In this document: positions 1 through 10,500 of the stretch, piece after piece | Layout of the letters: the number at the start of each line of letters is the position of its first letter | Numbering within the stretch: the stretch's first letter is position 1 | Assembly: GCA_903889895.1 (NCBI GenBank) | Contig: CAISYZ010000005.1 | Location: 1-42,042 of the forward strand | Reading direction: 5' to 3' | Source: an uncultured Verrucomicrobia subdivision 3 bacterium | GTDB lineage: Bacteria > Verrucomicrobiota > Verrucomicrobiia > Limisphaerales > UBA11358 | DNA: 42,042 nucleotides | Position numbers and translations under genes: made by a program | Notes under the pieces: model-generated | What the model was told of the DNA's origin: nothing | The model's input: only the letters and a program-made list of their open reading frames with translations | The model's database searches: none

Positions 1-3000
1 CGTCAGCACGCCCAGCGAAACACCGTTGACAATCAGCGTGTTCGTCGCCGTCGGATCCGCATTCGTCACCGTCACCGTCGGCGTCTGCCCATAGCTGTTC
101 GTCGCATAGTAGAGATACCCGTTCGTCGTGAAGCCCGGCGCGAAACCTGCATTGGGACTCAACACCAGACCCGCCAGATACGCGTTCGTGCTCATAACAT
201 AGGTAACATTTAGCGCGATGACCGTGGGACTGCCGACGTTGGTGACCAGGTTCGCCACCAGATTGAACGGAAGGCTGAGCGACAGGCTGCCGCTGCCGCC
301 AAGGCTGCCGGCCACGCTGATGAGCGGATACTGGTTGCCGCTGGCCAGGCCTTTCGTGCCGAGGATGGCAATGGTGCCGGCACCGTTGACCGTCAAGGAA
401 CCGGAACAGGTGACCAGCGGGGTCGTCAGATTGGAAACCTGCTCGAAGCCCAGCGTCGTCGCGCCGCTGCTGCCGGCTGTCAGGCTGGCAATGGCCGCCG
501 TGCTCGCACCGCCGGCGTTGGTGACGGTCAGGCTGGCACCGTCATTGACCGTGAAGCCGCCGCCACCCGCATGCAGCGTGGAGATGACCAGCGTGCCGTT
601 GCTGACAACGGTGTTGCCGGAATAGGTGTTCGCGCCGATGATCGCCAGCGTGCCGACGCCGGCTTTGGCCAGCGAATAATGGTTGCCGTTGTCGCTAATC
701 ACGCCGGGCACGGTCAAGATATTGGAATTGCAGGCTATCGCCAGGCTGCTCCCCAGAACCACCGGGTCGATGGCGTTAAAGGTCAGGGGGGCCGTCCCGC
801 CATAGGTAAAGTTGCCATTCCAGTAGTTGGTGAATGCAAAGATAGAACCTATTGGTGTGGAGTTGGTGTTGTCAATCGTGCCACCGTTGATGGTGAGACG
901 ACTCCTTGCTCCCGGAGTATCGGAGCCGCCGTTGTTGAGGTAAAGGGTGCCGCCGTTCAGCACGGTGTTGGTGGCAGGAACCATACAAGATATACCATTC
1001 AGGTAAACCGCGCCAGGGCCGTCCAGAACCAGGGTGCCGTAGTTTCCATTAGCATATAGATCCTGCGCTACCACCACATTGCCACCATTGGTAATGGTCA
1101 GGGTGGCACTGCTGTTTATATCGAATATGGTGTTAATGGTAATTGTGTGGCCATTGGCAACCGACCACAATTGGTTGCTCTGCGCATTGATTCGATAGCC
1201 CGAGAGATTGAGATCCACCGTGGCGGACGACATGTCAATGCCCACTCCGCCGACTCCGTTTAAGTTCAGAGAGTAGTTGCCGGCGGAGGAATTGGTGAAC
1301 GCAACCGGGCCACTGGCGGCGGTGACGTTGGATATGCAGATGCCGCCCCAGGTGACACTCGCCAGCAGCGCATTGGTCAAATTGGCCGGCGTGTAGGCGC
1401 CGTTCCAAGTGGCCAGGTCTGAAACACCAGGCGCGATGCCGGAAACCCAACTGCCACCCTGATCATACGAAACGGCGTTGTCCGCTTTGACATTATCCAG
1501 AAACACCACCAGGCTGTTCATGCAGGGGGCGTAGGTGGAATCGCCCATATACTGGGCCGTGATGGTGTGGCTGCCCGGTAGCAGCGTGCTGTTGGTGTAA
1601 TAGGCTGTGCCGCTGCCGTTCACCGTGCTGGTGTAAACCGCCGTCCCGTCCACCGAAAATACAAAGTTGCCGTTCGCCCCGCTGGCCGCCCCGAACGGCG
1701 CGGTGTTCGTGTCCACCGTCGTGGCGAAGATGAGCTGGCTGCCATAATTCAGCGTGCCCGAAAACAATGTCACCGTGTTCGTCGTGGCCAACGCGGGAGG
1801 TGCGACGGTCAGGATGAGATTGTTGCCGCTCACCTTGACGGTGCCGGCATTGCCCGCGGCCAGCGAGCCGCTGTTCGTCACAAAGGTGAAGCTGCCGCTC
1901 GTTGCCGGGGTGACGTAATTCGTGGCCAGCACATAGGTGCCGACGGGCAAATTAGCCGGCATGGACACACCCACCGTCACGTTGGTCATAAACACCGAGT
2001 TGGTGAACGTCATGTAGGTGCTGTTGCTGAAACTATCGCTCGCTTCGGGCGTGATGGTGAACGCCGCGAGCGAGCCGCTTTGATATTTCACCGCGCCGCC
2101 AATCGTGCCCTTCCCGCCCAGGGTGGCACCCGCTTTCACTGTCCACACGTTCGTGGCCGCCGAAGCATTGCCATTGATCAGCAGCGTGCCGCCGCTGACG
2201 GCGGTTGCGCCGGTGTTCGTGCAGGTGCCGGAGAGCGTCTGGGTGCCCGAGTTGGTTTTGGTCAGCGCAAGGGATAAGCCAGCGCTGCTGTTGTAAATGG
2301 AGCCACTGAAGCTGTAATTGCCCGAACCGCCCAAAATGAGTGTGCTACCTGGACTGGTGCTGCCGCTAACCTGCACCGTCCCGCTGCCGGTGCCGTCCTG
2401 CAGGCCGGCGATGGTGCCGGTGGCGCTGTGGTTGACGTTAAGCGTGGTTCCCGCGTTAATAATCACCAGATTGCTGACGGTCCCGAAAATGTTGTTTTGC
2501 CCGGTAAGCACTTGTCCCAGAGTCAAAGATCCCTGACTGACCACCACGTTGCCCGAGAAATTGGGGCTCGTGTTCAACAGGCTTATAGGACCTGATCCTG
2601 ATGCAGCGCAGATGATCTGGTTGGTCCCGGTGATGAGACTGGCCACGGTTATGGTTCCGCTGCCCGAGTTGGTCAGATAGAGGTCCGTGCTCAACGTGAT
2701 GGCGCCGTAGAAGGTCGGCCCGTTGGCATTGGCGTTGTAAATGAAGTTTGTGCCCGTGCCCTGCACCGTGATGGGATTAGTCACAACCATTGAAGTCCCA
2801 GGCTTCAACGTGGCATTGGCGTTGGGGCCGGCATTCAGATAGACGGGGGCGTTGTTGTTGTTGCCGCCTAAAGCATACGTAGCGGTGTTGGCCACGGTGC
2901 CATTGTTGATGTAGAGGCCGCCGGTAAAGCTGTTGGAGCCAGCAAGCGTCAGCGTGCCCGCGCCGGTGTTGGTAATCGCGAAAGCCAACCCGCGGTCCGT

Positions 3001-3480
3001 GATGTTGCTATTGATCACGATGCTGCCGCCACTCGCCACGCCGACCGTCAGGTTGGTGGCTAGCGTGATGGCGGAGTTGAGGACAAGGGCATTTCCGACG
3101 GCATTGGTGAGCAACGGAAGGGTGCCGCCGCTGGTGTTGGTAAAGAGCAGGGAGTTCCCTCTGGCGGCGTAATTGGTCACATTGTAGCTTGCCACGAGCG
3201 ACATCTGATTCAGCCAGAACGCGCCGGCCAGATCGTTGGTGCTGTTGTCGGTGGCGGCGGGATTAAAAAGAATGTTGGTGCCCGCACCGCCGCCGACGGG
3301 CGGAATGCCCGGCGTGGCCGACCAACTGCCGGCGGCGCTCCAGTAGCCGGTGAGCCCATTGGTGTAGGTGGTCTGCGCCTGCGCAGATGTGGCGATGGCG
3401 AGAGCTGCCAGCAGCAGGGCGGCGGAGCGGACAGGGAGGGCGATGACGGCCAAACACTGTTTGACGAGTTGATTTTTCAT
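1..3480 (-). CDS. Giant PATR-repeat surface protein (C-terminus beyond left edge)
   Basis: The minus-strand frame is open without a stop from ATG 3480 to base 1, so at least 1160 residues are present and the C-terminus is missing. It begins with a basic, then hydrophobic, signal peptide ending near AQA. Next come Asn/Thr/Gly-rich beta-strand repeats of the autotransporter-associated (PATR) type with recurring G-x-G-T-L-x-L-x-G-x-N-x-Y/F-x-G units (about 3300-1860), then an Ig-like Big_3-type domain (about 1800-1510). A second PATR set (about 1470-250) starts with a segment nearly identical to the N-terminus of the 7546-13791 protein. The last visible part (about 210-1) resembles a cadherin-like beta-sandwich repeat. 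Expected role: secreted or cell-surface fibrous protein, possibly adhesive or polysaccharide-binding. It is transcribed divergently from the histidine kinase. No catalytic domain is visible in the part present. Confidence 0.85.
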   Translation of the reverse strand, partial: MKNQLVKQCLAVIALPVRSAALLLAALAIATSAQAQTTYTNGLTGYWSAAGSWSATPGIPPVGGGAGTNILFNPAATDNSTNDLAGAFWLNQMSLVASYNVTNYAARGNSLLFTNTSGGTLPLLTNAVGNALVLNSAITLATNLTVGVASGGSIVINSNITDRGLAFAITNTGAGTLTLAGSNSFTGGLYINNGTVANTATYALGGNNNNAPVYLNAGPNANATLKPGTSMVVTNPITVQGTGTNFIYNANANGPTFYGAITLSTDLYLTNSGSGTITVASLITGTNQIICAASGSGPISLLNTSPNFSGNVVVSQGSLTLGQVLTGQNNIFGTVSNLVIINAGTTLNVNHSATGTIAGLQDGTGSGTVQVSGSTSPGSTLILGGSGNYSFSGSIYNSSAGLSLALTKTNSGTQTLSGTCTNTGATAVSGGTLLINGNASAATNVWTVKAGATLGGKGTIGGAVKYQSGSLAAFTITPEASDSFSNSTYMTFTNSVFMTNVTVGVSMPANLPVGTYVLATNYVTPATSGSFTFVTNSGSLAAGNAGTVKVSGNNLILTVAPPALATTNTVTLFSGTLNYGSQLIFATTVDTNTAPFGAASGANGNFVFSVDGTAVYTSTVNGSGTAYYTNSTLLPGSHTITAQYMGDSTYAPCMNSLVVFLDNVKADNAVSYDQGGSWVSGIAPGVSDLATWNGAYTPANLTNALLASVTWGGICISNVTAASGPVAFTNSSAGNYSLNLNGVGGVGIDMSSATVDLNLSGYRINAQSNQLWSVANGHTITINTIFDINSSATLTITNGGNVVVAQDLYANGNYGTLVLDGPGAVYLNGISCMVPATNTVLNGGTLYLNNGGSDTPGARSRLTINGGTIDNTNSTPIGSIFAFTNYWNGNFTYGGTAPLTFNAIDPVVLGSSLAIACNSNILTVPGVISDNGNHYSLAKAGVGTLAIIGANTYSGNTVVSNGTLVISTLHAGGGGFTVNDGASLTVTNAGGASTAAIASLTAGSSGATTLGFEQVSNLTTPLVTCSGSLTVNGAGTIAILGTKGLASGNQYPLISVAGSLGGSGSLSLSLPFNLVANLVTNVGSPTVIALNVTYVMSTNAYLAGLVLSPNAGFAPGFTTNGYLYYATNSYGQTPTVTVTNADPTATNTLIVNGVSLGVLT
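1201..1480. repeat. PATR module copy A, near-identical to 13411-13690
   Basis: This stretch inside the left-edge surface gene matches 13411-13690 almost base for base, including an exact 38-nt identity (1361-1398 equals 13562-13599). Both encode the entry module of a PATR array. The similarity is far higher than for the rest of the two genes, which points to recent duplication or gene conversion. Confidence 0.8.
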
Positions 3481-3549
3481 AATCAAAATCAATTCAAGAT
3501 TTATTGGGTGGGTTCGCAAACAATCTAATTCAAAGCCGGCTTCCGGTCT

Positions 3550-3567
3550 ATTAGGCAAATGCCTAAT
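3550..3567. promoter_or_regulatory. Palindromic candidate operator, site 1
   Basis: ATTAGGCAAATGCCTAAT is a perfect inverted repeat with 8-bp arms and a 2-bp spacer, placed between two divergent genes (surface protein from 3480, histidine kinase from about 3638). The 16-mer CCATTAGGCATTTGCC, read on the minus strand, recurs at 13946-13961 in the other divergent control region. Its size and symmetry fit a dimeric HTH regulator of the NarL/LuxR class, such as the one encoded at 6822-7505. That link is inference. Confidence 0.5.
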
Positions 3568-3637
3568 GGCCGCCATCCGCCGCCCGGTTCAAGCTGTGGC
3601 ATTGTCCGCAGCAAAAATTTCAGCTACCGTTGCCCTG

Positions 3638-6600
3638 ATGACCCGCGTTGACGAGTTGTTGTCCCGGCCCCGCCGCACCCGCTTGGCGCTGGCGCGGCTG
3701 GCGTGCGGCCTGCTTGTGCTGGCCGCGCCGGAGATTTCCACCATGCGGGCCGAGGAGTTTCATGTGCAGAACTGGCGGCGGGAAGACGGCCTGCCAGACG
3801 GACAGATTACGGCCTTGGAACAGACGGCGGACGGCTATTTGTGGATTGGCACTGCCAATGGGCTGGCGCGGTTTGACGGCCTCCGGTTCAAGGTTTTCAA
3901 GGCGGGCGAAACTTCCGGTTTCACTGATTCACGAATTTCCAGCCTGACCACGGATCATGAGGGCATGCTCTGGGTGGGACTGCTCGATGGCAACATTGTC
4001 CGGCGCGGGGAAGACGGGTTTATGGCAATGCAGCCGGCCGTGCCGTTGAAACCTCGCCCCGATCAAAATCACATTCCCGACACCTGGTTGTGGGATCGTC
4101 GCATGGCGATGATTGAAGAGGCCGAAGGCACGCCGCGAAACGACGTGCAACGATTTGCGGATCGCCGGGCCCAACTGACCACGGATGGCGAAGGTTCGGT
4201 TTGGTGGCACGTTTCCGGTATGAGCCTGATGCGCTTCAAGGCCGGGCAATGGAACGTGTTCACCGCCAGCAACGGCGTGCCGGCGGACACGCTTCGCCAA
4301 GTGGCCTGCGACCACGAGGGTCGTGTCTGGTTTGAATCCGATGGCAAACTACAGCCATATAATTCCACAAGTCAAAATTCGCCCGCTGCGACCGTGACCT
4401 TGCACGGCCAATGGGTGGTGCTGACCCCGGCCAGCCCGGGCGGGTTATGGGTGGCGGAACCGCGCAGTTCGTGGTTGCAAGAGGGTGGACGGGTGTTGCG
4501 GCTGGCCGCCGGCCAATGGCACGATGAATTATCTTTGAAACCGCCGTCACCGCGTCCGGCCAGCAGTGTGATCACCTGCCTGCTGGAAGACCACACCGGA
4601 CGGCTTTGGTGCGGCACCGCCTCGGGCGGTATATTTTTTTCCAATGAAAAAGGCGAGTGGCAGCGGCTGCGTCCCCAAAATTCTTTCTCGCAGGGTTACA
4701 TTTCCTGCCTGTTTGAAGATCGCCAGGGCAACCTCTGGGTTGGCACGGTGGGGGACGGGCTTTACCGGGTCACCGCGCAACCGGCCAAGATGCTCACCCT
4801 GCCGCCGCCTTATGAGAACGCTGAAATCAACACGACGTGCGTGACCCGGGACGGGGCCATTTGGATGGGCACCGGCGGCAGCGGCGCCATCCGGTTTGAT
4901 GGCACGAATTTTTCGTCGTTCGGCCCGGCCGAGGGACTCGCCAACCAACATGTCTGCGCCCTGTTCGAGGATTCCCGCACCAATCTTTGGGCGGGCACTT
5001 CCGGCGGATTGTTCCGCTGGGAAGCGGGACGCTTTGTCGGCATGGCCGGGCCGCCGGAATTGTCGGTTTGGGTGAAAGCACTTTTTGAAGACCACCGAGG
5101 CCGGTTATGGATTGGCACACTCGGCGGGTTGATCTGTTATGACCAAGGCCGGTTTGAAGTTTTTCACCTGCGCCGGGATAAAGGCTATTGCGACATCCGC
5201 TGCCTCGCGGAAGATACGGCGGGCGATCTTTGGGTGGGCACCATCGGCCAAGGTTTGTTCCGTCTTCCCGCCGGCCAGGGGAACCAGCTTCAGCCGGTGG
5301 CGACCTTCCCCGCCATGGACGTCCGCGCCTTGTATTACAGTGCGAAGGGCACGCTCTGGATTGGCGGCTGGGGCGGCGGACTTTTCTGGATGAAAAACGG
5401 ACTTTTCTTCAATGTCACCACGGAGGATGGTTTGCCGAGCGACCGGATTCAATCCATCCTGTCCGATGCCACCGGCCGACTGTGGTTGAGCACCGACAAC
5501 GGCCTGATTGGCCTCACGCCGTCAGAAGTCCAAAACTACCGGCGGGGAATAAGTCCGCCGCTCCTGTGCCGGCACATTTCAATGGCGGAGGGACTGGCCA
5601 ATGGGGGCTGCTCCGGTTCTGGCCAGCCGGTTGCCGCACGCACCGCCAACGGCCGGCTTTTGTTTCCCAATTACGAGGGCGTCGCGGTGCTTGACCCGCA
5701 AAGAATCGCCAGCCGGCAGTTGCCCCTGAAAGCCATGGTTGAGGCGGTGTTTGCCGATGGCAAGGAACTCGCACCTGCCGCCGGCGGCAAGTGGCAGGTT
5801 TCTTCTGGTGTGCGCCGGTTTGAATTTGATTACACGGCACCGAACCTCGCACCCCAGCCCAATCTGCACTTCCGGCACAAGCTGGAGGGGATGGATAAAT
5901 ACTGGGTGGACGCAGGCGAGCAACGCGCCGCTTACTACAGCCAGTTGCCGCCCGGCAATTATCAGTTTCAGGTCATGGTGGGCGGCGCCGACAATAAATG
6001 GTATTCCGCCGACCGGGTGATCCACCTCAACATCATACCGCGCTTCTGGGAACGCCGCTGGCTCCAAGTGCTCGCCAGCGCCTTGCTGGTGGCGGTTTTA
6101 GGCGGCAGCTTCGGCTGGAGCCAGCGGCGCAAATACCGGCTGCGGGTGGAACGCCTGCAAATGCAGAATGTCATGGAGGATGAACGCCGCCGCATCGCGC
6201 GGGATTTGCATGACGAATTCGGCTCCCGCCTGAGCGGAATTGCCCTGCAAGGCGAGGCGGCCACCCAGGCCGGCCAGATTTCACCCACCGCCTATTCAGA
6301 CATCGTGGCCATGACCCGCCGCGTTCGCGGGTTGATTGGCACTCTGGATGAAGTGGTCTGGGCAACCAATCCGGCCAACGATTCCCTCGCGAATGTCGTC
6401 GCCTATTTGAGCGACTACACCGAAGACTTCCTGTCACCTACCGCCATCCATTGCCGGCTGGAAGTTCCCGCAACCTCGGAACTGCCCGCCATCACCCTGA
6501 CTGCCCAGACTCGACATAACCTGCTGTTGGCGACCAAGGAAGCACTCAACAACAGCATCCGCCACGCCGGGGCGCAAACCACCTGGCTGAAGATTCAAAT

Positions 6601-6805
6601 CAAATCCGGCTGGCTGGTCGTGGAAATTGCAGATGACGGCAAGGGATTTGATCCGACGGAGACACGCGCCGGTGGCAACGGCCTCTTGAATTTCACCAAT
6701 CGGATGGAACTCATCCACGGAACGGCTGAAATCCAAAGTCAAACCGGCCAGGGAACCACCATCAGACTTAAGATTCCACTTAGGGACACAGCCATCACCA
6801 AATAA
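3638..6805 (+). CDS. Hybrid-type sensor histidine kinase, periplasmic Reg_prop beta-propeller plus Y_Y_Y
   Basis: Membrane sensor kinase that probably detects an extracytoplasmic carbohydrate. I start it at ATG 3638 because this gives a compact signal (R-P-R-R-T-R then a hydrophobic stretch). The longer frame from 3566 would begin inside the palindrome and carry 24 extra residues. Residues about 40-690 hold some 13 recognisable L-W-x-G-T-x-x-G-L blades, consistent with two seven-bladed propellers. A Y_Y_Y domain follows at about 728-790, a membrane helix at about 807-827, and a HisKA_3 dimerisation domain with the phospho-acceptor His858 in R-D-L-H-D-E-F. The HATPase_c domain at about 954-1050 has an N-box (EALNNS), a G1 box (DDGKGFD) and a G2 box (GGNGLLNF). 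No receiver domain is fused on; the partner regulator follows 16 bases downstream. Confidence 0.93.
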   Translation: MTRVDELLSRPRRTRLALARLACGLLVLAAPEISTMRAEEFHVQNWRREDGLPDGQITALEQTADGYLWIGTANGLARFDGLRFKVFKAGETSGFTDSRISSLTTDHEGMLWVGLLDGNIVRRGEDGFMAMQPAVPLKPRPDQNHIPDTWLWDRRMAMIEEAEGTPRNDVQRFADRRAQLTTDGEGSVWWHVSGMSLMRFKAGQWNVFTASNGVPADTLRQVACDHEGRVWFESDGKLQPYNSTSQNSPAATVTLHGQWVVLTPASPGGLWVAEPRSSWLQEGGRVLRLAAGQWHDELSLKPPSPRPASSVITCLLEDHTGRLWCGTASGGIFFSNEKGEWQRLRPQNSFSQGYISCLFEDRQGNLWVGTVGDGLYRVTAQPAKMLTLPPPYENAEINTTCVTRDGAIWMGTGGSGAIRFDGTNFSSFGPAEGLANQHVCALFEDSRTNLWAGTSGGLFRWEAGRFVGMAGPPELSVWVKALFEDHRGRLWIGTLGGLICYDQGRFEVFHLRRDKGYCDIRCLAEDTAGDLWVGTIGQGLFRLPAGQGNQLQPVATFPAMDVRALYYSAKGTLWIGGWGGGLFWMKNGLFFNVTTEDGLPSDRIQSILSDATGRLWLSTDNGLIGLTPSEVQNYRRGISPPLLCRHISMAEGLANGGCSGSGQPVAARTANGRLLFPNYEGVAVLDPQRIASRQLPLKAMVEAVFADGKELAPAAGGKWQVSSGVRRFEFDYTAPNLAPQPNLHFRHKLEGMDKYWVDAGEQRAAYYSQLPPGNYQFQVMVGGADNKWYSADRVIHLNIIPRFWERRWLQVLASALLVAVLGGSFGWSQRRKYRLRVERLQMQNVMEDERRRIARDLHDEFGSRLSGIALQGEAATQAGQISPTAYSDIVAMTRRVRGLIGTLDEVVWATNPANDSLANVVAYLSDYTEDFLSPTAIHCRLEVPATSELPAITLTAQTRHNLLLATKEALNNSIRHAGAQTTWLKIQIKSGWLVVEIADDGKGFDPTETRAGGNGLLNFTNRMELIHGTAEIQSQTGQGTTIRLKIPLRDTAITK

Positions 6806-6821
6806 AAAAACTAACAGCCTT

Positions 6822-7505
6822 ATGAAAATAAAAGTTGGCATCGTTGAAGACGACCGCGCCGCCCGGGAAAACTGGGTCAAGATCTTGAGCGCCCATCCCA
6901 AATTAACCTGTGTGGCCTCCTGCGCGACCGGGGAGGAGGCGCTGAAGCTTTTGCCCGGCTGCCGGCCGGACGTGATCCTGATGGACATCAATCTTCCCGG
7001 CATGATGGGCATCAAATGCACCGCCCTGCTCAAGGATTCCCTGCCGCAAACGCAGATACTGATGGTGACCGCCTTTTCAAACAATGATTACGTCTTTGAC
7101 TCGCTGCAGGCCGGCGCCAGCGGCTATCTCTTGAAAAGCAAATCGTCGGAGGAAGTCATCCGCTCCATCATCGAGGTCATGGAAGGCGGCGCGCCCATGA
7201 CCGGCCAGATTGCCCGGAGAGTGATCGAGGTGTTTCGCAAACCCTCGCCACCGGGTGTGGTGGCGGAGGCGCAACTCACACCCCGCGAAAATGAAATCCT
7301 CCAATGGATTGCCCAGGGCTTGTCAAACAAGGAAATCGCGGCTCAAATCAAAACCACCACTTACACGGTGGGCAAGCATATTGAGCACATCTACGAAAAA
7401 CTACACGTTCACTGCCGGACTGAGGCGGCGGCAAAATATTTCAGCGGCACTGAGAAAGCTGTTTTGCCCCGAGATAGACAGCCCAAGCTGCCAGCGCTCC
7501 GTTAA
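6822..7505 (+). CDS. NarL/FixJ-type response regulator (REC + LuxR HTH)
   Basis: Cytoplasmic transcription regulator, 227 residues, the usual size for this family. The receiver domain (about 1-125) shows the acidic pocket E9-D10-D11, phospho-acceptor D55 in L-M-D-I-N-L-P-G, T83 and K105. The LuxR-type HTH (about 163-219) carries the classic L-T-P-R-E-N-E-I-L start and the G-L-S-N-K-E-I-A recognition-helix region. It lies 16 bases after the kinase and is surely its partner and co-transcribed with it. It is convergent with the giant gene ending at 7546. No strong Shine-Dalgarno sequence precedes ATG 6822, as for most genes here. The probable targets are the divergent control regions carrying the shared palindrome (inference). 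Confidence 0.95.
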   Translation: MKIKVGIVEDDRAARENWVKILSAHPKLTCVASCATGEEALKLLPGCRPDVILMDINLPGMMGIKCTALLKDSLPQTQILMVTAFSNNDYVFDSLQAGASGYLLKSKSSEEVIRSIIEVMEGGAPMTGQIARRVIEVFRKPSPPGVVAEAQLTPRENEILQWIAQGLSNKEIAAQIKTTTYTVGKHIEHIYEKLHVHCRTEAAAKYFSGTEKAVLPRDRQPKLPALR

Positions 7506-7545
7506 TCCGGGTCATGTCTTGGTTCCGGTTTGAAATGTTTCCACC

Positions 7546-10500
7546 TCAGGGCTGGGTCAGCCGGTAAAAGGCCGTGGGGTTGGTCGGACTAAGGTTGACC
7601 GTGTAAGGCGGCGTGGCTCCGGTCACGTTGAACCAATTGGTTGTCAGGCCCGTGCCGAGATTGTTGGTTTGCATCTGGAGCTGCCAGAGCTGGTTGGCCG
7701 GCCAGTCCAGGACCAACTGCCCCCCGCTGACCGAGTAGGTGATGATGCTGTTGGCAGCCGACGCCAGGTTCGTGGCCAAAAGGCCGATGTCGGATGGGGC
7801 CAAAGCCTGATTATAAATTCGCACGTCGTCAACGGCACCGTTCAAAAACTGGCTGGGCGCAGCGCCGGGCAGGGCGCCAATTCCTAGGGCACCGGTTCCG
7901 CTGGCAGCTTGGGCCAGCCCGGTGGTCATCAGCAGTCCGTCCACAAACAGTTTTCTGGAACCGGCCGCCCCGTTCTGCACGGCGGTCAGCAGATGCCACT
8001 GGCCGGCGTCCGCCGTGGTGTAACTGACAATATCTGTGGTGCCAAAAAACGCCCACTGATTGGCGGCGGTGATCCCCAAACCATACCACGCGCCGGCGGT
8101 GGGATCGGTTTGCACGATGGTGCACCGCGCATTCGGCAGATGCTTCAGCTTCACCCACGCCGAGAGCGTGAAGCTTTGTGTGCTGGTGAATTGAAAATCA
8201 GGAACATTGGTGATGCTCACGTATTGGTTGACGCCATTGAACGACAGGGCGGCAACACCCTCAATGCCGGTGACATAAGCCGGGCCGTTGATGGGGGTGC
8301 CATTGGCCGTGCCGGCCACGTCCAGTGGATTGTTTTCAAACCGCCATTCATGCGTCGGGGCCGGCATGGGGATGACCCACGGCGTGCCGCTGGTCTTGAT
8401 GCGGGTGCTCAGCCAGGTGTTCGGCGAACCGGCGGCTGTCACGGAAAACGTGTTGTTCGATCCATTGTTCGCCATCAGCACCCCGCCACTGGCCGCCAGA
8501 CTGGTCATGAAATGCCAGTTCTGATCATAGACCTGTGCCGTCGCCCCGCCGGAATACGTCAAGTAGCTGTTATAGGGTATCGTTCCGGAAATAGACACAC
8601 TGTTGCTGTTCAGCGTCAGGATTGGATTGGCGAGGCCGGTCAACTGATCCTCCTGCATCGCACTGATGCCGCTGATTTGCACCGTCGTCGTGGTATGCGC
8701 CGGCATCATCCCCACATACACCTGAAATGATACGATACCGCCATACCCGGCGCCCCCCCCAACGGTTGAGTAGTCACTCCAGAAACCGTAAGGGTTTTGC
8801 AGGTAATACATCACCTGACCGTTCGGAATCTCGATGGTCTTCGGGCCGGAAAAATTAATTGGCACCACATAGTCAGAGTTATCGCTGGAGCCGTCCGACG
8901 AGGCGCTGATCCTGAATACCAGGTCCGCCCCGCTATTGTCGCCCACCACCGTCAAGGCAACGCCTCGATTCGTGCTCATATTGAACGACGAGGCGCCATA
9001 AAGCGATGAATAGAGCCAGTAGGACTGGTTGCCGCCGGGCGTGAAAACCGCCTGGCTGCCGGTGTTGTTGGTCACCGAGAGATTAATCACCCCGCCGGCA
9101 AAGGCCAGGGGCTGAACTTCGTTGGCCGGGTGGACGATCTGGCTGGCGCTCACCGGCATCAGCGAAACATTGTTCGCATTGGTGGCGTTCATGCCCGGCA
9201 GCACCAGCAGCTCAATCTGCGGGGTCTGCGCGGCATAGGCATTCGTCAGGCCGCTGATGGCCACCCCGACTTGAGTGAACTGCCGGGGGGAAAACTGACC
9301 AAATTCCTGCATGTTGAAAAAGGGCGAATCCGCCGCCGGCCGGGCCATGACCCACATGGGAGTGACCTGCCATTGGTTGCTGCGCACGGTCGGCGCATAG
9401 AAGCCATAGTTGACCGTGGACAGGGCGGTTTGCTGGCTGGCCGACAGCCAGGGGCTTAGGGTCATCCAGATATTCATATTGGTCAACATCTGATCCCAAA
9501 GCCCAAAGTTGTTGATCATATCGAACGTCGAGCCGATATGCCCGCCCATCACCAGAAACCTGGTCCCTTGGGCCGCGCATTTTCCAAACGAGTAGTTCAT
9601 TTCATCCGCGTTGGGCGCGATTAAGTCCGGCAAGTTGGTCCGGATATAATAAGCCGTTCCACCGGTGGGCGGAGTCGTTTTTTGGATCCGCCGGAAAACG
9701 TCTTCAAAATGACCCTCGCTAACATTCCCCCCGTAGCTCGAAGTCGTCGGGTGATTCACCGACTGCTGCACATGCGTCGCAAACTTCCCATAACCCCAGT
9801 AGCCCAAATCAAAATTGATATAGTCCCCATCGTATTGCGCATCCACCAGATTGAACATATTCAACACATTCGTCGCAAACCGGGCGGCCAGGCTGTCGAG
9901 CAGATCCGAGCGGGAGTCCACCATTGGGAAACTGCCCTCGGCTGTGTCCAGAAAATCCACGCGGCTGCCGGCCTTGTGGCTGGTTCCCCACTGCTGGCCA
10001 TACTGGCCAATATAATTGCGGTTGACCCCGGAAACGCTCCAGTTCGTCGAACTGACCGCCGCCTGGGCATACATGATATCGTTGCTGATGCTGACCAGAC
10101 CTTGGGGCCAAAAATAGTAGGGAGGATAAAATATGGGCGTTGAGGAACTGCCCCAAGGCACCGGATTGACCAGCATTTGACAACCCGCATCGGGCAGGAC
10201 ATTGAAGCTGGTCGAGCTGCCGTCAATGTCGTTGAGCAGGGTGCCGGTGGCCCAGCGCGAGACCTGGGGTGATAATCCGTTCGGACTCGAAGCGCCATAG
10301 AGGGGATCATTCAGCGACAGGAAACCGGACATGGCGTGGAAATCCAGCCGGATACCCCGCTGCGCGCAATACTGCATATATGCCTGCATGCCCGGCGCCC
10401 CGCCCGCGAACCAGTTGGTGTCAATGGAATCCAGACAGGGAGATTCACCCCAGCAATTCCAGAGCAGCAATCTGTCAAAACCGTCGGAATACAGCAGGTT

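Noticed and set aside
218-1059. Two overlapping plus-strand frames near the left edge
   Set aside because: The minus-strand frame is open through the entire region with PATR repeats and a signal peptide at 3480; these are shadows.
3566-3637. Upstream start for the histidine kinase
   Set aside because: This start falls inside the palindrome and would put 24 residues before the basic/hydrophobic signal; ATG 3638 fits better.
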